From Planctomycetota bacterium (GTDB lineage: Bacteria; Planctomycetota; Planctomycetia; Pirellulales; Pirellulaceae), in NCBI GenBank assembly GCA_003671195.1, contig QWPJ01000176.1, positions 1-39,573 of the forward strand: a DNA stretch of 39,573 nucleotides. The letters run 5' to 3'. The translations under genes were made by a program, and so were the position numbers. A model generated the notes under the pieces. The model did not search any database. It had not been told where the DNA came from and saw nothing but the letters and a program-made list of their open reading frames with translations. Each line of letters opens with the position of its first letter. The stretch's first letter is position 1. Below are positions 17,201-23,355 of the stretch, in pieces.

Positions 17201-18326
17201 CAGTACCGGTATCGATCACATAGCGGATGCCCGGGACGGTCAGCGAGGATTCCGCGACGTTGGTCGCAAGTACGATTCGGGTTTGGCGATGGGGTTGGAA
17301 GATCCGTTGCTGTTCGGCTTCGGTGAGTCGAGCGTAGAGCGGGAGCACCTCGACCGAGTCGTGCAGGCCGCGTTGGGTCAAGTGACCGCGGAGTCGTTTG
17401 CTCGCATCGCGTATATCCCGTTCGGTGGGGAAAAAGGCGAGGATATCTCCGCGTCCTTCGCTGAAGAGTTCATCGACGGCGCTGCAGAGTCGTTCTAGGA
17501 GCGAGTGGTCTGATTCGACCGACGGTGCATCGGCAAGGCTTTGGATGCCGCGGTAGCGGACCTCGACGGGGTAGCTGCGGCCTTGGATCGAAAGGATTGG
17601 GGCCGGTCCGAGCGAGTCGTGAAAGTGTTCGGAGAATCTTTCTGCATCGATCGTCGCACTGGTGATGATCAGGCGCAGTTCGGGTCGTCGGTGGACAAGG
17701 TCGGCCAGATAGGCCATGAGCATATCGATTTGGATCGATCGCTCGTGGGCTTCGTCGACGATGATGCAATCATAAGCTTCCAGGAGCGGGTCGCGTTGGA
17801 TTTCGGCCAGCAGGATTCCGTCGGTCATGAGCTTGACCAGCGAGGACTCTTCGGTACGGTCTTGGAAGCGGATTTTAAAGCCGACGACTTGTCCGAGTTG
17901 GGTATCGAGTTCTTCGGCCAAGCGATTGGCGATGGACCTTGCGGCCAAGCGTCGCGGTTGGGTGTGTCCGATCCAACCGTGGCGAAACAATCCGGCTTGG
18001 AGACAGAGTTTGGGTAGTTGGGTACTTTTGCCCGAACCGGTTTCGCCGCAGACGATGAGGGTTTGGCGGTTGGCGAGGAGTTCGAGAATTTCCTCGCGGT
18101 GGTTGTAGATCGGCAGGTCTGGGTCGTAGTCGATCGAATAGGACGTTTGGATTCGTTTTTCGAATCGGTTGTAGGCCGCATCGAGGGCCGATTGCCATCG
18201 CTGCGTATCGAGTGACAAGCGGTTAGGATCGACGCGTTGGAGCCTTGCCCATTGGCGAGTCAGTCGGGTCGCATCGTGGCGAAGAAGGCGGTTAGGGTCC
18301 AAGGGAGCCTGGGACATCAAGCTCAT
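14247..18326 (-). CDS. hrpA: ATP-dependent RNA helicase HrpA (DEAH box)
   Basis: The protein is 1359 residues, matching bacterial HrpA, a DEAH-box helicase that in E. coli processes mRNA and helps rescue stalled ribosomes. Motif I is GETGSGKST at 94-102, motif II DEAH at 191-194, motif III 'ITSATIDAERFSEHF', and motif VI 'NQRSGRCGRLGPG'. The helicase-associated and OB-fold parts follow, and the C-terminal third is the DUF3418 domain of HrpA ('GLLEEKLAALLKSLPKPLRRQLVPIPDTV'). The ATG at 18326 overlaps the stop of the upstream ABC permease gene as ATGA, so translation is probably coupled. The pairing of an RNA helicase with a transporter subunit is unusual and may only reflect shared transcription. 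Confidence 0.97.
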   Translation of the reverse strand: MSLMSQAPLDPNRLLRHDATRLTRQWARLQRVDPNRLSLDTQRWQSALDAAYNRFEKRIQTSYSIDYDPDLPIYNHREEILELLANRQTLIVCGETGSGKSTQLPKLCLQAGLFRHGWIGHTQPRRLAARSIANRLAEELDTQLGQVVGFKIRFQDRTEESSLVKLMTDGILLAEIQRDPLLEAYDCIIVDEAHERSIQIDMLMAYLADLVHRRPELRLIITSATIDAERFSEHFHDSLGPAPILSIQGRSYPVEVRYRGIQSLADAPSVESDHSLLERLCSAVDELFSEGRGDILAFFPTERDIRDASKRLRGHLTQRGLHDSVEVLPLYARLTEAEQQRIFQPHRQTRIVLATNVAESSLTVPGIRYVIDTGTARVSRYAPRSRVQRLPIEPICQASANQRSGRCGRLGPGIAIRLFDEQDYHSRNGFAQPEIMRCDLAATILHAKSLKIDDIESLAWLDPPRPDSTREGLQTLREIEAIDQDGSLTQIGRTLANWPVSPRTGRMLLAAHDNGCLHEMLIIASALETQDPRVRPPEFQQAADAAHLRFRDPQSDFMTLLRIWDFYQNLREKLGRSRLEKACRDAFLSMTRLREWGDIHRQLMEQCREAGLSIQSRRIPIGDPDATPTNASQNPSTPRDRFADGYAELHQAILAGLPSGVAMLDDKGKYRGGSNMELLLWPGSCLKGSNAKWIVCSEIVETHDRFARTNARIDPVWIEKVLGHCLKYSYDEPHFSRKQGSAMVMRRGSLLGLPAVNRHPVPLAPLDPKLARDLLIEHGLAEVQLESRAKFWSHNQSFLDQIQRIGDKTRRRDCVVDSFALLNFYRNCIPEHVVDRVSLEQWDKTLKDTKAPPFLSLDSLDLQLDPRSMAKDFPDQLEVGPTSRLPLSYRFEPGSELDGVTLEVPESFVEQLHQEKLEWLVPGLLEEKLAALLKSLPKPLRRQLVPIPDTVKSLLPKMLDAAARSEPFWRSLCDLCSKHIGQPVQRADFNPSSLPEHLRFRIELKDTKGNNLAVTREWTTIQQTAQVQLESKPKADRPANAPATNYPWQRSHMQAWDIPELPKKIIELIGGVRMERYPSLLWNDAKVSTTIYDLPHLAEQQLRETMVRSLAIQERRELKSQIQFLPKWTQCTLWLSDRFDANKLTDFVAQLMVRLALVETNWIKDFGRFEPCPRTLLDWEARRAGKVQKIGAATVELARWLPKFAEAYQQIRRLKESLPKPLWEQSSSLRAQLDGLMDPAHAMHTPWLFVKDIPRFLNALALRIEKLRTSGHPKDQQSDLAPAEASKDYSKRIAELENQLAVAKHKLHWYPDGTLLDYRWMIEEFRVSIHAQKLGTRMSVSPKRIEKLQEQLRTESTSG

Positions 18327-19534
18327 GAGCGTTCCCAGCGGATAGCAAAGAGCCTAGCGCCGACGATGAAGCAAAAGCCGCACAGGGTCAGGACGCCGAG
18401 TTCGAGTTCGATGTCATGGAGTTGCAAATCGCGCCAGAAGATCTTGTTGTAACCTTCCAAGGCCCAGGCGTTGAAGGTCAGCATCCCGGCGCGTTGCATC
18501 GACTCGCTCATCAAGTAGCGAGGGACCATACTCCCGCCCAGGGCCGACATGCTCAGGATCACGATCGTCGAAATCCAACTCAATTGCGTTCGGGATTTGC
18601 ACATGGAGGCCAAGAGCAGCGCGAAGCTCGACGAGGCGCCTGCCGTTACGAGAGTCATCGCAAAGAATCCTTCGAGGTGATTGAAAAGATCGATACCGAA
18701 GACCAAGGCACCCCAGGAGAACATGAAGACCATTTGGACCATTCCAACGATGGTCAAATACGCCCACTTTCCCAGCAGCAATTGGTCCATGCTCAGTCGA
18801 CTGCAGAGCAATCGATCGAGGGTGGAGTTTTCGCGTTCCTCGAGCAACGAGCCGCTGGCTGTCGTGGCCGAGAAAAGCAGGAACATCACCGCAATCCCAG
18901 CCGCATACATTGCGATGACCGGGTTGGTTTTCTTGCTTCCAAGAATATCGACACTCTGGATCGTCGGAAGTTCGGTCGATGGAAAAGGATTGCTCGCGGG
19001 TGCAAAGGCAACCGACCGTATTGGGCCAGCGGGGACTTGCTTGCGCTGCTCTTCTGCAAAGGCCGTCATGACCGATTTTTGGACCAATGCCGAGAGGACC
19101 TGCCCGGAGACTTGATCGTAGGAATCCGCGAGCAGTTGGATTGTCGGGAAGGAGCTTTGGGCCGTCGGCGAGGAGAAGACGACGGCAGCCGAGACCGAGC
19201 CGCGTCGGACTAGGTCCTCGGCTAGGCTCGGTTCGACGAGTCGAGCCAATTCGTGTTCGACCGAGTCGGCATGGAGAAGCGCCGTGTGGGCATCGGTGAT
19301 CCGTAGCGAGGTCTGTTCTCGCAACAGTTCGATCGCGCGTCGCGAGACATCCGAGGGATTTTGGTCCGAAAGCGCGATCTTGATTTTTGGGATCGAGGTC
19401 CCCGAGGTGCCTCGGGACCCGAAGATCAGAGCGAAGATGCTGAAAAAAAGGATCGGGACGAGGAAAGTCAGTAGCAATTCCGAGCGATTGTTTTTCAATC
19501 GTCGAAAGCTGACTTGAAGGATCGTCCAAACCAT
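18323..19534 (-). CDS. ABC-2 family transporter permease
   Basis: The protein is 403 residues with the ABC-2 permease layout: one membrane helix near residues 22-42 ('LLLTFLVPILFFSIFALIFG'), a large soluble loop, then about five helices from residue 215 onward. The mark of the family is 'ATTASGSLLEERENSTLDRLLCSRLSMDQLLLGKW', the coupling helix region that meets the ATPase. Such permeases export drugs, lipids or polysaccharides and need a separate ATP-binding subunit. None lies next to it: upstream is the divergent glycosylase gene. It is therefore an orphan permease, perhaps served by an ATPase elsewhere. Its stop overlaps the hrpA start. The ATG at 19534 has no clear ribosome binding site. 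Confidence 0.9.
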   Translation of the reverse strand: MVWTILQVSFRRLKNNRSELLLTFLVPILFFSIFALIFGSRGTSGTSIPKIKIALSDQNPSDVSRRAIELLREQTSLRITDAHTALLHADSVEHELARLVEPSLAEDLVRRGSVSAAVVFSSPTAQSSFPTIQLLADSYDQVSGQVLSALVQKSVMTAFAEEQRKQVPAGPIRSVAFAPASNPFPSTELPTIQSVDILGSKKTNPVIAMYAAGIAVMFLLFSATTASGSLLEERENSTLDRLLCSRLSMDQLLLGKWAYLTIVGMVQMVFMFSWGALVFGIDLFNHLEGFFAMTLVTAGASSSFALLLASMCKSRTQLSWISTIVILSMSALGGSMVPRYLMSESMQRAGMLTFNAWALEGYNKIFWRDLQLHDIELELGVLTLCGFCFIVGARLFAIRWERS

Positions 19535-19603
19535 AAAAGGAATCTCGTCAGGAGAGGAAACGGCTGGTGAACGGACCGAGTGAATCGAGCCATTCCGGGA
19601 AAC

Positions 19604-19609
19604 AATATA
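19604..19609 (-). promoter_or_regulatory. Candidate -10 site for the permease-hrpA operon
   Basis: TATATT is read on the minus strand with a weak TTTCCT 17 bases upstream. Transcription would start about 60 bases before the permease ATG. Only the -10 match is good. Confidence 0.25.
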
Positions 19610-19646
19610 GGATTCGGTGTTGGAAAAGGAAAACCCGGTGTGCTGG

Positions 19647-19676
19647 TTGCCAGCGGTAGGTTTAATTTGCTAGCAT
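19647..19676 (+). promoter_or_regulatory. Candidate promoter for the SMUG1-like gene
   Basis: TTGCCA at 19647-19652 and TAGCAT at 19671-19676 are separated by 18 bases, close to sigma70 geometry. The start would be near 19683, about 130 bases before the chosen ATG. Confidence 0.35.
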
Positions 19677-19815
19677 GGGCTGAGGGTTCGGTTCGGTTGC
19701 TCGTCGGGCCTAAGGTAGCCTGAGTTATTTAGGCGAAAAGGGGTTTTGCCTGCAAGCGTACTTGTTGGGTGTCGTGTTGGAGCGTCCTGAGGGAGGCAAG
19801 AGGTTCGAAGGAGCA

Positions 19816-20580
19816 ATGGGTTCGAAGGAGCATGGATTGACCAAAACATCGGATGCGGTGATCGAAGCGGCGGAGAATTTAACGCAAAGGCTCGGGGGGC
19901 TGGAGTTTAGCGAACCGGTGCACACGGTTTACAATCCGCTTGAGTATGCGTGGGAGGCGCATCGGTCCTATTTGCAGATGTATGCCAGGGGTCCGAAAAA
20001 AGTCTTGTTTTTAGGGATGAATCCCGGCCCATGGGGGATGGCTCAAACGGGGGTCCCGTTTGGGGAGATCGAGGCGGTACGCGGTTTTTTGAAGATCAAG
20101 GGGACGATAGGCAAGCCACCTCTGGAGCATCCGAAGCGACCGATTCAGGGTTTTGCTTGCACCCGATCGGAGGTTTCTGGCAGGAGGATGTGGGGACTGT
20201 TTCAGGAGCGATTCGGGAGTCCGGAGTCCTTTTTTGCCGAGCATTTCGTGGTCAATTACTGTCCTTTGGTCTTTATGGACTCGGGAGCTAGGAATTTGAC
20301 GCCTGACAAGTTGCCCGCCGGTCAGACCGAGCAGATGTCGGGGTATTGCGACGAGCATTTGGAGCGGTTGATTCGGATCCTGCGGCCCGAAACGTTGGTG
20401 GGAGTCGGTCAATTTGCAGAGCAATGTTTTGTCCGGGTGGCCAAACGGGCCGGCACAACCGCTAGAATCCTGAGAATTCTGCACCCGAGTCCCGCCTCTC
20501 CGGCGGCCAACCGGGGGTGGTCGGAGTCTGTGGAAAAAACGTTGGTTGGGCACGGGATTTGGGAAGAAAAAAACTTCTAA
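19816..20580 (+). CDS. SMUG1-type uracil-DNA glycosylase
   Basis: The enzyme removes uracil and oxidised pyrimidines such as 5-hydroxymethyluracil from DNA. From the ATG at 19816 it has 254 residues. SMUG1 hallmarks are 'LFLGMNPGPWGMAQTGVPFGE' (residues 65-84, holding the catalytic Asn) and the late 'HPSPASPAANRGW' motif with the catalytic His loop. Between them 'HPKRPIQGF', 'RSEVSGRRMWGLF', 'SFFAEHFVVNYCPLVFM' and 'RNLTPDKLPA' follow the animal SMUG1 pattern closely. The start region is a near-perfect duplication: GGTTCGAAGGAGCAATG at 19802-19818 and GGTTCGAAGGAGCATG at 19819-19834. The second ATG is out of frame and meets TGA after one codon. Start choice is therefore not fully certain. It is divergent from the permease gene. 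Confidence 0.95.
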   Translation: MGSKEHGLTKTSDAVIEAAENLTQRLGGLEFSEPVHTVYNPLEYAWEAHRSYLQMYARGPKKVLFLGMNPGPWGMAQTGVPFGEIEAVRGFLKIKGTIGKPPLEHPKRPIQGFACTRSEVSGRRMWGLFQERFGSPESFFAEHFVVNYCPLVFMDSGARNLTPDKLPAGQTEQMSGYCDEHLERLIRILRPETLVGVGQFAEQCFVRVAKRAGTTARILRILHPSPASPAANRGWSESVEKTLVGHGIWEEKNF

Positions 20581-20589
20581 AAGGCTTAG

Positions 20590-20603
20590 AATTCCATGGA
20601 ATT
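20590..20603. promoter_or_regulatory. 14-bp perfect palindrome
   Basis: AATTCCATGGAATT lies just after the SMUG1-like stop and about 105 bases before the anti-sigma-like gene. It could be an operator for that gene or part of a 3' hairpin. No T-run follows. Confidence 0.35.
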
Positions 20604-20648
20604 GCGTTTCTCTGAGCTTTCCGCACCGATATTCTACGGTTTACGACC

Positions 20649-20677
20649 GGAACTTATTGGGCTGCTCGGTTCTCCGA
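20649..20677 (+). promoter_or_regulatory. Candidate ECF-type promoter for the anti-sigma-like gene
   Basis: GGAACTT at 20649-20655 matches the -35 of sigmaE-class promoters exactly. After 15 bases comes TCTCCGA, a partial match to the TCTGA-like -10. The start would fall about 25-30 bases before the ATG at 20709. ECF factors commonly transcribe their own anti-sigma gene. Confidence 0.3.
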
Positions 20678-20708
20678 GAGGTGATAGGAAACTTCGTCAC
20701 CCACAATC

Positions 20709-22052
20709 ATGATGCCTCCAGATCCCCACCAAATTGAAGAATGGCTGAGCGGAATGCTCGATGGTGCCCTGACCGAACAGGAGCAACGTCAGCTCGAACT
20801 CGCCATGCAAAACGATCCGTCGATCGCTGAGTTGCTCGAGCAAATGGCGGAACTTCGCCGCTCGCTTTTGCGAGGCCGAAGTGTCGGCCGCCTCGGCGCA
20901 GATTTTTCCAAGCGAGTCGTTCAGGCTGCGCAGCGGCAGGCCGCCCAGTTGGACGCTCCCCCGGCTTGGGTCTTGCCCGGGGCTCCCAACGCCAGGGAAC
21001 CGGAGGGTCAGGAGCCTTTGGAGGATTCCGAATCTTCATGGAGCGAGACCTATTCCAAAGTACAAAGACCGGTTCCAGAGGCATTGGACATTCACCCTGT
21101 CGGACGCCGTCAAAAGGCGATTGTCAGGGGGCTAATGGGTTCGCACGAGGAACCCCAGCAGGAGCCTGAAACGATTCGAGGCCGACTGGTTCGAGTCTGG
21201 CTGCCGTCGCTTGCCGTTGTCGCGGCCTTGTGCGTGTTGTTTTTGGCGCTGCCACGGAGCGGACCGACCGACCCGAGCCAACCCGACTCGGTCGTCTCGG
21301 TGATGCCCTTGGATGTGCCCAACGAGCCGACGCATCAAGAGAATTTTGTTCCTGACCGATCGCTTGCTGGCTCTCCTGAGACCGAGCCGTCGAAGATGCA
21401 ATTGCCTGCAACGGAACCTCTCGGGAATGGACTGAATTCAGGATCGAAATCCCCGTCTGTCGTCAGTGTTCCTGTGGTGGAGCAAAACAAGTCTGTCGCG
21501 GGTGCGAAGTACATTTTGATCGCCGAGATCGAGGTCGATCCGCTAGCGGAGCAAGATGGGATGCTCTCGCAGTTGCTCGAGAAGTACGAGATTGTTTTTA
21601 GCGCCGATGTCCCTTTGAGCAAGATCGATTTCGACACGCTGGTCGCATCCAAAGTGATCAAGAATCCCGTTGTCGACCCTGCTTTGAAAGTCGATGGTTC
21701 GACGGTTTGCTATTTGGTCAAATCGAATCCCAAACGTCTCGACTCCTTTTTGACCGATGTCGAAAAGCAGTACTTGGATTTTCCGAGCTACCGTCTGAAT
21801 CTCTCAGCCGACCCGAACGTTTATGAGTTGATGGATCACCTTGACGGCGTGACGGATTCGTCCAACTTGGCCAAGCGATTGTTCTATCAAGAGTCTTCTG
21901 ACGCTCAGGCGTTCGGCTCGTTCGAGTTGTCCAATCCAGGCGTGGTTAAGGACATCGAGACCAGAAAGGCTGCCAAGCCACGCAAGCTCGTCAACGCGTT
22001 GATTTTGCAAGAGGACACCTACTTGATCCTCTTGGTAAGGACCCCTAAGTAG
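20709..22052 (+). CDS. Membrane anti-sigma-like protein
   Basis: The protein is 447 residues. The first 55 residues ('QIEEWLSGMLDGALTEQEQRQLELAMQNDPSIAELLEQM') have the short helical layout of anti-sigma N-termini that bind ECF sigma factors, but without the zinc-binding HxxxCxxC. One membrane helix follows at about 163-182. The outer part has a Ser/Pro-rich linker and then a folded domain ('KYILIAEIEVDPLAEQDGMLSQLLEKYEIVF' to the end), not recognised, perhaps a sensor. A second start two codons in (20712) is equally possible. No sigma factor gene is adjacent, which is unusual. Its 3' end overlaps the convergent membrane-protein gene by eight bases. An anti-sigma role is likely but not proven. 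Confidence 0.75.
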   Translation: MMPPDPHQIEEWLSGMLDGALTEQEQRQLELAMQNDPSIAELLEQMAELRRSLLRGRSVGRLGADFSKRVVQAAQRQAAQLDAPPAWVLPGAPNAREPEGQEPLEDSESSWSETYSKVQRPVPEALDIHPVGRRQKAIVRGLMGSHEEPQQEPETIRGRLVRVWLPSLAVVAALCVLFLALPRSGPTDPSQPDSVVSVMPLDVPNEPTHQENFVPDRSLAGSPETEPSKMQLPATEPLGNGLNSGSKSPSVVSVPVVEQNKSVAGAKYILIAEIEVDPLAEQDGMLSQLLEKYEIVFSADVPLSKIDFDTLVASKVIKNPVVDPALKVDGSTVCYLVKSNPKRLDSFLTDVEKQYLDFPSYRLNLSADPNVYELMDHLDGVTDSSNLAKRLFYQESSDAQAFGSFELSNPGVVKDIETRKAAKPRKLVNALILQEDTYLILLVRTPK

Positions 22053-23277
22053 CCTCGGTTTCCCGTTGTCGAGTATCTCTTGGCCGGGGTCTAGGATTTG
22101 TCTCAAGCTCTTGTCGGATGGCAAGAGCATCCTGGCAAGCTTTGATCCAAGCGTCTTGATTCTCGAAACCTTCGCGGTGCATGAGTACCGCCTCGTCGGC
22201 GAAACGGAATTCGATCCAGGTGTCTCGGACTCTGACGCGTTGGAGGTATTGTACTGGGACTAGAACCCAGTGCCCCAGGTCGGAGATCATCACGCTTTGG
22301 CGATTGAACCATTGGCTCTGAAATGTATCGGCAGATCGATCCAGCGGCTTATTAAGCCTTCGGCTTGTTGCATTGTACTTGCGGTAAGCTCCTTGTTCCG
22401 GGTCTGAAAAATCGCGGAATGCTTGAAACCTCGCCCAGGAATACCGGATCGTCTCCGAAGCGAGCCACCCCAAAAGCACCACAGTCAGAACAGGAAAGGC
22501 GACCATCGAGCGGGTTGTTCCTGAGATCTCAGGTGAGAGTCCAAGCCAAAAACCCAAGATCCCAAAGCCGATGAGAAAGCCGCCGTTAGGTCGGAAGCTC
22601 AGGGCTCGGGTCCGTTGCTTGAGCGTCATACTCCTTTCGGGACTCAGGATGCACCAATGCGCATCGGGGGGAGAAGTTTGCGAAATCAACGGTTCGAAGG
22701 TTCGATAGTGTCTATTGCTCTCGTGCAGATCGAACCACTGGTCCTCGAAAAAGCATGTGCTCGGAATCATCGCCAAGGGGTGCACTGTTTCTGGACTTGG
22801 ATAGACGAGCATTCCCTTGTGGGGGTTGGATAAGTAGGACCTTTGGTTGGTTTGCAGGCACAGGTCGTTATGCCAGACGGTCAAGCGGCCGCTTGTTACA
22901 ACCCCGTGGACAGGTCCCTCCAACCATGGCCGTCGTTTGTAGAGTCGATTGGCGTAGTTATTGCCCACATAACGTCCAGTGATGTACCACATGGCGATCA
23001 AAACAGCGATCAGTACGGTGAGCAGTCCGAAGACGCCAAAGCCGACCGATAGGATCGTGGCCCAGATCAGTGCCGAGATCAGCACGAGTGTAATCACACA
23101 CCCGATCTGCATGTTTGAGCCGTAGAATTTTGCGATGGCCGAACGATCCAGCGAACCGCTGAAACGAACGACGCACCGATCCGCGATCTGGGGTTGGAGA
23201 CTCGAGTCGCTTTGGCTCCAAGTCGACTCCCAAGGGTTAGGCTCGTTTTCTTGTGAACTGTCGCTCAAATTGCCCAT
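22045..23277 (-). CDS. Polytopic membrane protein of unknown function
   Basis: The protein is 410 residues. A soluble Ser/Gln-rich N-terminus leads to two close membrane helices at about 56-100 ('IGCVITLVLISALIWATIL' and 'FGLLTVLIAVLIAMWYITG'). A soluble segment follows, then two more helices at about 235-280. The soluble part after the second pair ('WVLVPVQYLQRVRVRDTWIEFRF') looks like a PH/YcxB-type beta domain, which is a guess from strand pattern. The C-terminus is basic. It is divergent from the DUF4175-like gene with only 78 bases between starts, so the two promoters share that space. Its stop overlaps the anti-sigma-like gene. Confidence 0.75.
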   Translation of the reverse strand: MGNLSDSSQENEPNPWESTWSQSDSSLQPQIADRCVVRFSGSLDRSAIAKFYGSNMQIGCVITLVLISALIWATILSVGFGVFGLLTVLIAVLIAMWYITGRYVGNNYANRLYKRRPWLEGPVHGVVTSGRLTVWHNDLCLQTNQRSYLSNPHKGMLVYPSPETVHPLAMIPSTCFFEDQWFDLHESNRHYRTFEPLISQTSPPDAHWCILSPERSMTLKQRTRALSFRPNGGFLIGFGILGFWLGLSPEISGTTRSMVAFPVLTVVLLGWLASETIRYSWARFQAFRDFSDPEQGAYRKYNATSRRLNKPLDRSADTFQSQWFNRQSVMISDLGHWVLVPVQYLQRVRVRDTWIEFRFADEAVLMHREGFENQDAWIKACQDALAIRQELETNPRPRPRDTRQRETEAT

Positions 23278-23318
23278 CTTCCTTTCCCGTCAACTAAGCC
23301 TGAACTTGGCGAGTCGGC

Positions 23319-23347
23319 TTAGGTTTTTCATCGGTTTTTGTTACAAT
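23319..23347 (+). promoter_or_regulatory. Promoter-like site implying a leaderless transcript
   Basis: TACAAT at 23342-23347 is preceded by TTAGGT 17 bases upstream. Transcription would start near 23354-23356, which is the ATG of the DUF4175-like gene (23356). No ribosome binding site is possible in that geometry. Confidence 0.4.
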
Positions 23348-23355
23348 AAGAACCC

